In this document: positions 1 through 10,970 of the stretch, in pieces
How positions within the stretch are numbered: the stretch's first letter is position 1
How the letters are laid out: every line of letters begins with the position of its first letter
Origin: Crambe crambe
Lineage: Eukaryota > Porifera > Demospongiae > Poecilosclerida > Crambeidae
Direction: 5' to 3'
Assembly: GCA_963924555.1 (NCBI GenBank)
Contig: OZ004595.1
Coordinates: 3,906,001-3,970,000, forward strand
DNA: 64,000 nucleotides
Notes under the pieces: model-generated
The model's database searches: none
What the model saw: the letters and a program-made list of their open reading frames with translations, nothing else
What the model was told of the DNA's origin: nothing
Program-made: the position numbers and the translations under genes

Positions 1-380
1 CTAAATTTTTTTTTACAGCCTTTTGTCATAGAGGCGCTAGGCTTATCTAAGTGCTTGTGTTAAGCATTTACATCTTTCTATGTATGGAGCTTCCTGGTTG
101 GAACCACCACTAACATGACTCTTGTCTCTGACAGCAACATCAAGCACTGGAGCCTATCATTGCTCACTGTCAAATGCTGGACATTGCTATAGTAGTTGTA
201 GAGGCTCTAGGCTTATCTAAATGCTTTGCATTATATGTATGTATGCATGCAGCAGCCATAACTCACAGCAAGAATCTTACAAGGAGTTGAAACACAAAAT
301 GAATATCAGCTCAAAAACCCTATAGAAAAACTAGCTCGTTTGCTCGCTTGCTGCGACTCAAATGTTGCACATTGCCCTAG
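1..380 (+). repeat. End module of the minisatellite-carrying element, degenerate copy
   Basis: The stretch begins with a motif like TTTGTCATAGAGGCGCTAGG followed by CTTATCTAAGTGCTTGTG. It ends in TCGCTCGCTTGCTGCGACTC and a CACATTGCCCTAGTTATTAT block. The same ordered blocks recur near 31.4, 52.2 (inverted), 52.7, 59.7 (inverted) and 60.5 kb, several of them directly beside 43 bp minisatellite arrays. No array follows here. A second partial copy of the GAGGCTCTAGGCTTATCTAA block sits around 200-225, so this copy is internally rearranged. It has no credible coding content. Confidence 0.6.
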
Positions 381-857
381 TTATTATTACAGTTCATTCA
401 TTTATGGATTTGGTAAAATATGTCTTCACCATTCCAGGTGTTATCTTAGAGATTGCTCCTCTACAATTTCCACGGACTTGCCCACACACATCATTTATTA
501 CACGCAGTACTCGTAACAAATTGTGGGTTTTCATTCACTCTTCCCTGTTGTCTTTGCTGTCCAAAGAAGCCCTTGACAGGATTTTGGCACAATCTGTTAC
601 TCAAGAATAAAGGACCAGAACCCTTCTACTGAAATGTAAGATTAAACATAAGTAAAATAGTATAATGATGATGATTGATAAGTATATCAGAGTCGATGGA
701 AAAATGCTATTGTTTGCTTTCACTTTCAGATTCGTAAATTTTTCTTCTTGTAGCCTTAGATTTCTGTAGTGTTAGTTTCTTCAACTGCTTATAAAGCTCC
801 ATGCATGAGTTGGCGAATGCAAAGCCACGAATTGTTACATATAGTTCAATAATCATA

Positions 858-1427
858 TCAAGAAGCATAGTTCAGATGAAAGGACAAACCAAGACTTTGT
901 ACATCTTCATTTATCTTTGCAGATGATAATGTTAAATGACGCCTAATCTCCTCCTCAATGTAACAAAATAAATAAAAGACTTCATCAGTAACATGCCACA
1001 GACCACCATGATCAAGTGAATCTTCAGATGCATGTTCAGACTCAAATCCTTTTCCTCCAAACTCCATCAAAGTCAGTATCATATCTGTCTTGTGACATAT
1101 TCTTGATGATTCTAGTTTAACTAGCAACTTGTGACACACATATCCAGCAACATAATGTTCATCATCATGTGTAAGTCGACAGCCACAACTTGTATGGGAT
1201 AATATCAACTGGAATTCATGCTTGACAAAAAATTCATGGCTAATAAATTGGAAGAATGTTGGAGCTGCTTCTAGCCAACAGAGAAAACCCTTCCATTGTA
1301 GTATAAATACATCCGATGTGCAAAGAAGATGAAATTTACCCCACATCTTGTCCTTTCTGGATCTTAAAACTTTCCCCAAGCAATCTTTGAACTGCAAGGT
1401 GATGTACTTACAGAAATTTCTTAACAT
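858..1427 (-). pseudogene. Fragment of an unrecognised repeated, probably transposon-borne, protein
   Basis: An ATG-initiated 189-residue frame. It contains a KDKMWGKFH motif near residue 27, HYVAGYVCHKLLVKL near 91-105, and a GGLWHVTDEVFYLFCYIEEE block near 145-164. The same architecture (RERMWGTFFHSRKWKDL, then LSYEEHNALKYTTGH) occurs in decayed form at 62.0-62.5 kb on the minus strand, so this is a dispersed family and not a single-copy gene. From memory, proteins with AGYV...KL and GGLWHV motifs are multicopy in sponge-like genomes, but I cannot name the superfamily. There is no recognisable catalytic signature. Most likely it is the C-terminal part of a transposon-associated protein; the N-terminal part is not visible upstream. 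Confidence 0.5.
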
Positions 1428-1719
1428 TTCAAAATTTTCATGTTTCTTGAAACTGCTGTGGTTGTTTTTAATGCCTCAGCTGCATCAGTGGAGGGCACTT
1501 GGAATCCACTATCTGTAAGTATCGTATCTAAAGCCTTCATAAAGAAATCTAAAAACCAAGGTAATACCGTAGGGCAGGTTAATTTCATTAGGAAAAAATT
1601 CCGTCATATCCAGAATCGTTATACTAATGAAAATATTGAACGGATAAATCTTCGCACATGCGCATTGAAGACAAAATTTTTTCCCCCGCCCATGCCCAGT
1701 TTCTGTTGAAGCGCAAAGG

Positions 1720-2030
1720 TGTTTCGAGAAAGACACTTGCATTCGTGGCTATCAAGAATACAAAGCTATTTGGGCTGCTGCTGTAGGAGAGGAGCTAGAG
1801 TGTAGGCGAGAACCAACTAACCTCGTTATGTATGGACCTCTCTTTTTAACCTGAGACTCTTCCCACATCTTTAGCTCTTCAACTGTTAGCCTATTCTATA
1901 GCCTTGATGGCGGACAGTGGTCCATCAGGATTGGAGAGATCCCACCAGGTGCAACTTTAAAGTATTTGAGAAGACCCATGAGCAGCTTTTGGTTACAGCA
2001 GTCTCTAGCTAGCAGGAAGCAATCGTGATT
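1720..2030 (+). pseudogene. Decayed HIRAN-like domain fragment
   Basis: Frame 1720-1853 contains IRGYQEYKAIWAAAVGEELE followed by CRREPTN and a stop. This resembles the start of HIRAN-type domains (GYhvYk..W...vGEel.c..E..N), which often follow nuclease or helicase modules or occur as repeated families in invertebrates. Downstream in another frame DGGQWSIRIGEIPPGATL (about 1910-1960) resembles the end of the same domain, so the region has a stop and at least one frameshift. No ATG or splice context was identified. HIRAN is judged from pattern only. Confidence 0.4.
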
Positions 2031-3883
2031 GACAATCTATACCTATATACCACGTGGGTGTTGCGCAAAAAATGCGTGCAAAAAATTTATGACAGTAAAA
2101 ATTATGATGAATAAAATTTCAACTCTTTATACCAATGGTGAAATAGATGAATTTTTTTCGGCTTGTTCATTACATTCACCTCGAGCATTATACCATCATT
2201 CTTGAGCAGGCGCTTTAGAGCTAGAAAAGAGTGGAACTTAATAGTGACTGGTCACTATAATCACATTTTTTTAAAAATGGAATAGGCAAGGCATCTACTA
2301 AAATAGGCTGGCAATGTACCGTAGGGCTGGTTAATTTTGTCAGGAAGGCAAATGCATTACATCCCGAGAGCAATTATAGCATCATTCAAGTGCACCATGC
2401 ATTAAAACACAAGGAGCTAGATCAGAGTGATCTAAACATTTAGTGCTGATCACGTGACTTGGATCCAGTTGGTCCTTATAGAAGCCTAGCCCTAGTACCT
2501 ACCAAGCTCTGACACACTTTGGGTTCAATTATTGATCTGATATTCAAAAAAATAAATGCCTGAGGTTTTCCTGTTTGAAACCCAATATAACAAGTGAAAT
2601 ATAAAAGAAGACATTAAGATACCTACTGTAAGCACTAGGGACTGAGGCCACTAGGCTCCTATATACCTTCAGCACAGTTCCTCAAATGTGCACTAAACAG
2701 TGTGCTTTATGAGATTTAAAGCACACTTTTCAGAGGATCAGATTGTCATGTGACCAGCACTAGATTCCTGACCACTGTAATCTGATGCACTATGCTATAT
2801 AGTGACCTCATTACATCAAAGAAATATATACGTAAAATTTTCTATTTTACCCCTTGATTTTACTCTCAAAAGAGAGCTCTCTAACATAGAGTGCCTATTA
2901 GGAGGTCCGGTGAGCTATGATATAAGCCGATATCAAGATATGCCCTCTTCATGATACAACAGGTAAAGAATCGAGAATATATATTGAAATGCTCTTCACA
3001 AGCTTGATTGGAAATACAGGGGCCACAAATGTGCCTTTATTTTTACCAATTTCCATCTCAAGAGAGTCATATCAATCAGCTCTTTCAGCTATAGATTCCA
3101 AATGTGGTCCATCATGATTTACTACTCCTAGTCAAGGGAAACCCCTCAAATCACACCATGGTGCTCCCATGACTATCTTAAGGCTACTATTATTAGTGGG
3201 TACTTAATTTAGCAAATTTAGTAAGGGAGGGTCTACACACTAAATAAAGTACTTATTAATTTTTGCCCCAAGCCAATAGAATCCTTCCTGCACTTTAATC
3301 ACTCACTTCCAGAGGCTGAAAAGGAGGCGATTACAAGTAAGCTACAGTATCCCAAGAAGATACCCTTCTCCTGGTCCAGTGAGCACTGGTTCTCCTAGGC
3401 AATGCCTCCCACCAGATTTCTTTGGAGAGGAGAAAGGTTACATGGGAAAAAATTAATCCCAAACTGAAGTCATTGGCCTCAAAGAGGCAAATCTCTTCAA
3501 ACCAGGCTTTCTGGAGAAGGCCTCCAAGCAGATAGAAATGGATAAAACCATGTCCAAGGTATCCCAGCCTACAACTTCCAGTTTTGCAAGCAAGATGATG
3601 AAATATTCCAATGATAAATTGGATCTCTGTAGTTTTTTTGGTCGAGGGTGCACCAGCTCAGTATGGTGGCAGGAAAACTCGGTGCTGCCAGTCGTATGAG
3701 CCCCCCAAAAAGTATCCTTCAGAACAGGACCAGAGAAGACCAAGAATGTCTGAACTCTTCCTTTTTCCACTCATCTTTCTCACAAGGTGCTGTCAAGCAA
3801 CTGAACAATTTCCAATAAACAATACTGCCTTTGTGTTTAATTACATGATCACCCTTTTTCAGTGCCATTACTCTGATTAAGGT
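2031..3883. other. Non-coding stretch, no supported gene
   Basis: AT-rich DNA with short frames that have no recognisable motif and overlap on opposite strands. No inverted repeats as clear as those downstream were seen. The second half lies near the PLOD-like exon at 4.8 kb and could hold further intron or unrecognised exons. Confidence 0.4.
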
Positions 3884-4015
3884 TTCTGTACCGAAATGCA
3901 TATATCATGGCCCTTTGGTGTGAATAGTTTCTGTACCAAAGTATATGTATGGCCCTTTGGTGCCACTTTGTTAATGGCTTGTGCCAAAATATGCATACTG
4001 TGGCTCTTATGGCCA
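3884..4015. repeat. Degenerate ~46 bp tandem repeat
   Basis: About three diverged units, each with a TCTGTACCRAAATGCATAT-like part followed by ATGGCCCTTTGGTG. Short frames on both strands through it are by-products of the repeat. Confidence 0.5.
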
Positions 4016-4767
4016 CCTGATTAGCCCCAGTGCTAAAATTCCCGTTATGTTTGACATGGGCTGCTGTGTACACTTGTTCCTTCGAATTCCTACAGTCAGG
4101 GGAGATTGTTGTCCAATCAGATACAGAGTCATACATCTGTCCTATGGGAACGTGTGGGTGGACTACATGGCCTCACCGGGGCATGCATAACAAACATAGT
4201 TACCATATTATGACTCTTTGCTTGTCACTTAATGTCATGCTACCTGCCTAAGATATACCATACTGTTCTTCCACCCTACCTAGTTATGATTGGGACCCCA
4301 GGAGCCTACAAGTTCTAAAGCACTTTTAACTGCTTGCTGTCAAATGTTGCTAGTATAGACCTCTATCTATCAATGTTGCACGTTGCCCTAGTATAATTGC
4401 TCTTAGAGGCATCTATCATATGCGATCTATTTCTCAGAAACACAGATAGTTAAGTGAGGCTAACAGAATGCCATTTTCTCTTTTCTACACAACATAAGAA
4501 AGCTGGATTGATATTGCACAACTTGAACATAATATGCGTACAATAAAACTCTGTCAGACATAATTTTAGAGCTCAGATTAAAAGTAGAAAGGCTTCAAAT
4601 GTAGCACTAAAGCTAGCTAATTTATTTTTAATTGTGTGTGCTTGGGCATGATTGGAATGCTTATTCAGCTTTTTCTCAAACATTTCCAATTTCATTTTTC
4701 TCCTTGGTATGTGGTTGCCCTTGAAAAAAAAATCCCAAATGGAAGATCATAATTTGACTTGACTTAC

Positions 4768-4904
4768 CTATCCACAAACATGACAATGGTGTCATTCTGG
4801 TCCTTCCAGCGTTCAATTACGGGTCGGAGTAGGTTGATTTTATGCCCACCTCCAGGAAAATGAACTATGTCACCTCCTTTCCAATCTTGACCCATACCCA
4901 CCAC
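4768..4904 (-). CDS. PLOD-like: PLOD-like (procollagen lysyl hydroxylase) internal exon
   Basis: On the minus strand an acceptor (ACTAAATATACAG) precedes 137 bp that read VVGMGQDWKGGD, then FPGGGHKINLLRPVIERW and NDTIVMFVD, and end in AG|GTAAGT. This matches the N-terminal glycosyltransferase part of PLOD/LH enzymes, where a V.G.G..W.GGD block leads through GGG.K to MFVDSYD; the exon break falls inside the Ser codon of that last motif. Members are secretory-pathway enzymes that hydroxylate, and in some cases glycosylate, collagen lysines. The exon starts in phase 0 and joins seamlessly to the exon at 13514-13611. No stop or frameshift is visible. The following exon (SYDV...) was not found between here and position 1. 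An unrelated glycosyltransferase of the same fold is a less likely alternative. Confidence 0.8.
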
Positions 4905-4964
4905 CTGTATATTTAGTAAAAAAAGTATACAGTATTGATACATAATATTAAATGGATTTTGCTA

Positions 4965-4998
4965 ATCAGAGAGTACGATACTCTCTAAGTAGGGATGG
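4965..4998 (+). repeat. Terminal hairpin of a repeat family (TCAGAGAGT...CTCTCTAAGTAGGGATG)
   Basis: A short inverted repeat, AGAGAGTACG/ATACTCTCT, is followed directly by AAGTAGGGATGG. The same unit is at 46483-46520 and, inverted, at the ends of the elements at 12110-13024 and 41812-42886. It sits only ~60 bp from the PLOD-like exon, on its upstream intron side. Confidence 0.55.
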
Positions 4999-5161
4999 CA
5001 CGGATGCTCCATTGGAGTAGTATTTAATATTAACTCCAGAATACTTACCTCCTGCAGTCAGCAACTCCTGATAAAACACCTTCACTCAAATATGAAGAGC
5101 AGAGAATAAAGCAATATCATTTTAAAGTGACTTCTAAAATCACTGTTTTCATCTGGTCGTT

Positions 5162-5183
5162 CATCATCATCATCATCATCATT
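5162..5183. repeat. ATC microsatellite
   Basis: About seven CAT/ATC trinucleotides in a row inside the PLOD-like intron. Confidence 0.9.
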
Positions 5184-5689
5184 AAACAACTTATTTCAGA
5201 AATGGTTCATTCAAATGCTATACCAATCTACTCAGAAATGAATCCTTTACTTTTAACTCGACATGTTCAAAAATAAGTCGCCATTTTCCAACCTGCTAAC
5301 TTTCAACCTACAACGTGGCAGACATTTTATAAAATATGCCCTGCCCCATGCATGTGATTCTTGGACCTTAACCTCACATCTGGTCTGGTTATGAGGTACT
5401 AAGGTACAACACCAGTAAAAAAGGCCTTAAAATGACAATCAACTGAATAAATACGAGCTACATCAGCATTTATCCTTCCTTTTGGCTGAAACCTCTGATG
5501 AACTGCATAGCTAAAATACATGCCTGGGATGGATAGGAGGATCACAGCATCCAGTTCTCTATAATAAAATAAACAATAGTTACAAAGGTATCTCTGAGAC
5601 TATAATTATCCTAGATACATGCACCATGTTTTCATTATGGCTATCTGTATTACATCAAAAAAGGTAATGAACAAGTAAAGGAAAAAATA

Positions 5690-5993
5690 TTTATTCTAAA
5701 TAAAAAAGATAAAAAAGTGAAGTAGGGATGGCCGTGTGCGGTTCAAAAAAGTTCAGCAACAAGGGAGTGAACTTCAGTCAAGTAACCCCTTACCCATCAT
5801 CAATATTACCAAACTACGAGATAACTATTCCTACTTCACCCCCATGATAGGCCAAGATGGTATAAAGGGAGTGAAGTAGGAATAGTTAGCTTATAGTTTG
5901 GTAATATTGGTGATGGTAAGGGGTTACTTGATTGAAGTTCACTCCTTTTTTGAACCGCACACAGCCATCCCTACTTCTTTTTATTTAGAATAA
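5690..5993. mobile_element. Fold-back MITE with AAGTAGGGATGG core
   Basis: Long inverted arms. ATTCTAAATAAAAA ... GTGAAGTAGGGATGGC on the left mirrors GCCATCCCTACTTC ... TTTTTATTTAGAAT on the right. GTGCGGTTC, GAAGTTCACTCC and GTTACTTGA blocks recur in inverted order between them. The centre is around 5835-5880. There is no coding capacity. The terminal ~45 bp resemble those of the palindromes at 8.0, 14.0, 47.3 and 47.8 kb, so these form one family. Confidence 0.75.
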
Positions 5994-6282
5994 TGGTGCT
6001 CACAACTCCTGCCCACACAGCATTGCTAGGGTCCAGAGCTGCTTGGAGTAGCTAAATGAAAATATAGACATAGATATATGCCACATTGGAAATCGTCCAC
6101 GCATGATGCTTGCCATAGTCCATTAATGTCCTTATGGCTTTAAATTGTGATTCATGTAAATCAACAAACATCAGGTATGGTTTGGTAGCTACATTACAGA
6201 TTGTCTGCTGCTAGCTAACAAATTTTACATTTCTAGCCAGCAATTGTTCAGACTTGACTAAAAGGATGTACCAGCCATCTGC

Positions 6283-6619
6283 AAGAGCTCAAAAGCACTT
6301 GAATCTGTAGAGATTCTCTTCCAATGGCTTTCTATTGAAAAGAAACAAGCATACAACTGAAGAATTTCTGAAGATGTATGTTGACTTGGACCAGTGTCTG
6401 GATGATTGAATGAGGAAAGCTGAGACCATAAGAGAATGGGTGACATTTTTAATGGGTAATAACCCAAGGCTGCAGAAAAAGGATACTGTGACAGAAGAGG
6501 AGAAAGCAAGAAAAATTGCTTGGACTTTGAAGAACGCAATACTCAATACTCTTGCAGGATATGTCATAACACTGATGAAAAAGCTCCCATCGATCGAACA
6601 TAAATATGTGTCGTGGTGA
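6283..6619 (+). pseudogene. Possible fragment of the AGYV-motif protein family
   Basis: The frame 6410-6619 contains KARKIAWTLKNAILN followed by TLAGYVITLMKKL, loosely matching the NALKY..AG(Y/H)...KL block of the fragments at 858-1427 and 62.0-62.5 kb. An upstream frame (KSSKALESVEILF) is separated by a stop. The match is short and could be chance. No function can be assigned. Confidence 0.25.
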
Positions 6620-7344
6620 GAAAATTGTCCAGATAGTCAGAAAAATAGAATTGTAGATGGAGATCATGGTTCTGAACAGAGAATGGACCAAGGAATCATA
6701 CCCTGTAGGAGTCTATTACACTGCATGCTTTTTGCTTTCTTGACTACCCTTTTCTGTTTCAGTCTGAATAGGATAATTGCAAACACGATATATATTCTTG
6801 CATGGCAATTCTTAAGGGTGCAGGCACACTCCGCCCACGCATGGTTGCTAGGGAAAATTAACTTAAAAAACTATTCATGATAGAAATTTCTAACTTGCAC
6901 CACGTTATAAGTATCAGAATAGTACTACATACACAAAAAATAAAGGAGGATCAATCAAAATGACTGATGTTATGACTGATTTCATTCTCAAGGTAAACTG
7001 CGTTATATCTCAATGACCACTTGGAATCAATGGCTGATTTTTGATATACAGCTTCTTAAACTTATTGCCATGAAAATTACATTTAGTTTTTGTCAATTCA
7101 CATTCTACTTTTCAATTTATCCATATAGGATTTTGTGTCCTGCACATTCTGTACTAGCTATAAACTAAAGCAAAATGTAACTTTTTAGACCTTACCAAGT
7201 AGTTGCCATATGCAAAATATTGGCTCATTCCCATGCATAGTTCCTGAGTTGCAATGACTTGTTCATTATTCATGCTAGCATGGATTTTTTATGTGCCAAA
7301 GCAGCAGCTGCTATTGTGTTTACTATCTGTAGTGCTTATACTAG

Positions 7345-7650
7345 CGCATGCCTTGGTTACTATGTGCCACCACCCTTAAATCAGTGGTATTCTCTATACA
7401 TGAGGGTTTGTTTGTGAAGCTGTATAATTCTTCCACTTTTTCTGTTCTTTGGTCATCTCATTCCTTTGCTCTCAAGCAGGGAGTGAGACAGGGTGCAATT
7501 CACCTCCCCTTCTATATTCAGTGTTCATAGATTTCTTGAAGAGATATTGTCTTCAGGATATGGTGCTAAGCTGGGTAGGGTTTATGTAGCCTAGAGGCTC
7601 CAATGCTTGCTGATTTTGCTCTCATTGCAGACTCCCTAGTGAACGATGTT
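7345..7650 (+). pseudogene. Decayed non-LTR reverse transcriptase fragment
   Basis: SVVFSIHEGLFVKLYNSSTF leads into GVRQGAI.LPF, the conserved RQG.vlSP-type motif of reverse transcriptases. After several stops, EAPMLADFALIADS matches the catalytic YADD.ALIADS box, with the first Asp pair degraded to ADF. About 100 residues of the palm domain are represented, in more than one frame. There is no upstream endonuclease or downstream tail. It is a dead LINE relic in the PLOD-like intron. Confidence 0.65.
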
Positions 7651-8010
7651 GGATATTGTATATAGGTATGCCTGTTGATTGAGATACACATTCAATCCCT
7701 GCCAATGATTCTCTCACCTTCTTTCCAAGCAGCAGTATATTATGGGACTGGTCAGTCCCTGCTGGTAAAAACATACACTAGAAGGAAACCTAGATGAGTC
7801 ACATCAAAGGCAAACTTATCATGTCAACCTCTGCCATGTTGGTGTACAGCTAGCATGACAGGGACTGAGCAGCTTCAACAGCAATGTTATGCTCCCTTCA
7901 TGACCTTGCCCTGTTGTGTCTGTCAGTTGCAGAACTACTAGATCTATTGCACCTTTTGGAATCACCAATGTTAAGCACTTTTTGCCAGTCAGGACTAATT
8001 GTATCATGAG

Positions 8011-8455
8011 CGCAAAAAATTTCTTCTAAATAAAAAATGAAGTAGGGAGAGCCATAAAGTTTAGCTGCATTCCTATCACTCCTAGCCCTCCTAATTTCAA
8101 TAACCACGCCTATATCACCTAACTTAAATCCCTACTCTTCAGCAACAAGTGAGTAACCCCTTATCCGTACCCATCACCGAACTCAAGAACCACAGCTATA
8201 TTCTATATTACAAAACTACTATTCCTACTTCACTCCTAGGCACCCATTTATTTTGTAATATTGCTGTGGTTCTTGAGTTCGGTGATGGGTACGGGTAAGG
8301 GGTTACTTGTTGCTGAAGGGGGAGTGAAGAGTAGGGATTTAAGTTGGGTGATATAGGCGTGGTTATTGAAATTAGGAAGGCTAGGAGTGATAGGAATGCA
8401 GCTAAACTTTATGGCTCTCCCTACTTCACTTTTTATTTAGAAGAAATTTTTTATA
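8011..8455. mobile_element. Fold-back MITE, ~445 bp palindrome
   Basis: The left arm begins AAAAAATTTCTTCTAAATAA and AATGAAGTAGGGAGAGCC; the right arm mirrors it with CTCTCCCTACTTCACTTTTT and TAGAAGAAATTTTTT. Pairing is around position 8233. Internal blocks such as GGTGATGGGTACGG and GGTTATTGAAATTAGGA also recur inverted, with a few indels near the centre. There is no open reading frame of note. Confidence 0.8.
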
Positions 8456-9509
8456 CTCACTCTTTTTCTTTGTAATTAGAAATTTATAACATAACCTTTT
8501 TCATCTATTTTTATCTTCCTCTTTTGTAGGTACATAGCACTGGTGATCGAAGATTATAACAAAATTTGTGTATTATTCAATATCAAACTTTATAGCGACA
8601 GCAATGTAAATGACATGCATGTACATGGCATGGCAGCCTCCAACCAGCTAGCTAGCAGTGTCTGTACTACAGACTCCACATTCTCATTATCAGTGCCTGC
8701 ATGTAAAAATATACAACCTGTGAAGCTCCCATTTACCATGAATTTCAGCCATTTTGTTAGTAATGCTATATAAAATGTAGCTAAGTTTACCTAAGTTTCT
8801 TGGTATATTTGGACAAATTTCAGTAAAAATACTGAGGAATCAGTGTCAACAGTATGAAATGCTTTATAGATGAATACTCCTCATCAATGATCTGCTCAAT
8901 CCTACATGGTTGTATGTAGCTAGTCTCCTCATGCACTTCACCATGCCAGTGTGTGTGCCTCCTGCTTGCACTGCACAGATATGATTAAGCATGCAGTAGC
9001 AGCTAGCTAATGCATATAGTTGTCGTAGACTTGTCACTAAAGATAATCCAGCTAGCTATGAGATTTATGCTGTTGCTCCACCTTGTAGTATAGCCTAGAT
9101 GGAGTAGGTAATAGTCAGCAGCACAGAGTGTGCATTATATGGAGTATGAGCTAAAGTAATAAAGCCTTTTTCTAAAAATCCGTTCAACAAGAGTATCATC
9201 TAGATATCGTTGAGACTGAATAGTAACAGAGAGACAGACAAACTGACTATAACCCTTACGCAGGCACAGAGGGTTAATTATCTCAAGCATTTTTGCACGT
9301 GCGGCTCCCCTGGTGTGCACGCTACCCTTTAGGACTGTCACTGTACTGTTCAGAAAGAATCCAGTGCATAACCATCAGCGAATACTTTGTATCTAAATAA
9401 TTGTATAGATCACAAATGAGAAGAGCTATTAGTAACATAATCTATATAATAATGTGCTTGTCAGTGCATACATATGCACTACGTCACATTACGTCAAGGT
9501 AAATGTATC

Positions 9510-9975
9510 ACAGCTAAAAATTGAGAAAAGATGTCAGAGAGCAAGTTTCACTGAAGATGAAAGAGCAAGGGAGAGAGAGAGGCAGAGAAGTCGAAGAGCA
9601 CACTTGACAGAAGATGAAAGAGTGAGGGAGAGAAGAAGAATCAGCCAGTGGAGAACTAACACAAAGATAAAGGCGAGCTGCTAATGAAACAGGCAGCATC
9701 CCATGTCTTCAGTTTGCCAAGCTTTGAAGTTTGCAAGTGAAGCTCTCAACTGCTGTCAAAATGGAAAAGTTTGTCTACCACCTCTTACTGATTATCCCTC
9801 TGCACTCAAAGAACTGTTTACTGGTTAAAATGAGAATTTGGGAAGAACTTGGAATCACACTAAAGGATTTACTCCTGTTGAGAAATGGATTGAGTAGCTA
9901 TGTTGTATGTGAGAAAATCAATCCTATGTAAACACTTGCACTATAAATGATTGTTCAGAACACCCTCTATTCATT
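9510..9975 (+). pseudogene. Second Helitron N-terminal fragment
   Basis: Arg/Glu-rich repeats (FTEDERARERERQRSRRAHL) are followed in another frame by CQALKFASEALNCCQNGKVC and LPPLTDYPSALKELF. This is the same order and nearly the same residues as the N-terminus of the Helitron on the minus strand at 39.5-40.0 kb. The flanking CACTTGCACTATAAATGATTG block (9945-9975) matches a Helitron exon as well. The fragment stops where the next Helitron exon would begin; no Rep or helicase follows. It retains the Glu codon that is a stop in the 39.6 kb copy. Confidence 0.7.
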
Positions 9976-10734
9976 GTGGTACTTATGGTCAGAACCTACA
10001 TCCTATATAGGACAGTAAAGGCAGTCAACTGTACACAATTTAGCAGTAACGTCTCAAACTGACTATCTCTTCTCAGTAAGTCCCACCTGAACCACAACTG
10101 AGTTTGATTTGATTCCAGGTACCTGGGTGGACTGGTGGCATAGTGTTAGATGGATAGTCACAACAAATTAATGCATGTGAAAAGGAAGAATAAACACCAG
10201 GGTACAAGTTAAAATAAAATGTTCACACACTTAAATTTCGCTTACAATCAGTAGAACAACTGAATCTGACATGATAATGCCCTTGCATTTCTTTCAGAAA
10301 TAGACCTTCTTTACTTGACATGCATCTAAATTAATTACACTAACTTTTAAAGTGTGTTTTGCAAAATTTAATTTTTTATAAACAGTTTGATTTTAACTTG
10401 TACCCTTCACATATGTCACTGGTAGGACTCAATCTCATGGTCAAGCCCAGATACCAAACCACTCACTGCCAGTTAGTGGACACACAAACATGCGTGCGCA
10501 GAGTTTCTGTGGGTACTTGCTAGTCATCCATTAAATTAGTATGTGCCATATATTATTGTGGAACTACATAGCTAGCGGTGTATACTACAGAATCCAGTTT
10601 GAATTATCATCAGTGGATGCAATTTAAAAATACTGCTTGGAGAACTGATTAAGCATACAATTAAGACAGTAGCAGCTAGCTAATGGGTGTATAAAGCTTG
10701 TCATGAGCAACACTGTCATAGACTTGTACTGTGA
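9976..10734. other. Non-coding stretch, no supported gene
   Basis: AT-rich intronic-type sequence inside the PLOD-like gene. A short segment (10120-10150 and 10430-10490) has tRNA-box-like wording but no foldable cloverleaf was found by eye. No coding motif. Confidence 0.4.
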
Positions 10735-10970
10735 AAATAAATACTACCCCTCCTAATTTATATTACCCAATTACTTTTATTTCTACTTCACTCCCCACAA
10801 CTGACAAGTGCTATCATGGGGAGTGAAGTAGGGATAGAGTGGTGCTATCATGGGGAGTGAAGTAGGGATAGAGTAGTGCTCTCATAGGGAGTGAAGTAGG
10901 GATAGAGTGGTGCTATCATGGGGAGTGAAGTAGGGATAGAGCAGTTGGTGTGGTTATTGAATTAGGAGGG
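10735..10970. repeat. MITE relic with a 34 bp tandem expansion
   Basis: Four units of GTGCTATCATGGGGAGTGAA plus GTAGGGATAGAGTG lie in tandem between 10812 and 10943. The unit is the central part of the AAGTAGGGATG fold-back family. Flanking CTACCCCTCCTAATTTATAT (left) mirrors GAATTAGGAGGGG (right), giving a remnant inverted pair. This is probably a palindromic element whose centre was amplified. Confidence 0.65.

Noticed and set aside
5390-5558. Minus-strand open stretch after an acceptor-like TTATTTTATTATAG, reading ELDAVILLSIPGMYFSYAV
   Set aside because: It lies between two PLOD-like exons that are already contiguous in the protein, no donor follows, and no family was recognised.
10120-10490. 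tRNA or tRNA-derived SINE from GGTGGCATAGTG and GGTCAAGCCCAGATACCAAA wording
   Set aside because: No acceptor stem or anticodon arm could be folded by eye, and no A/B box pair at the right spacing.
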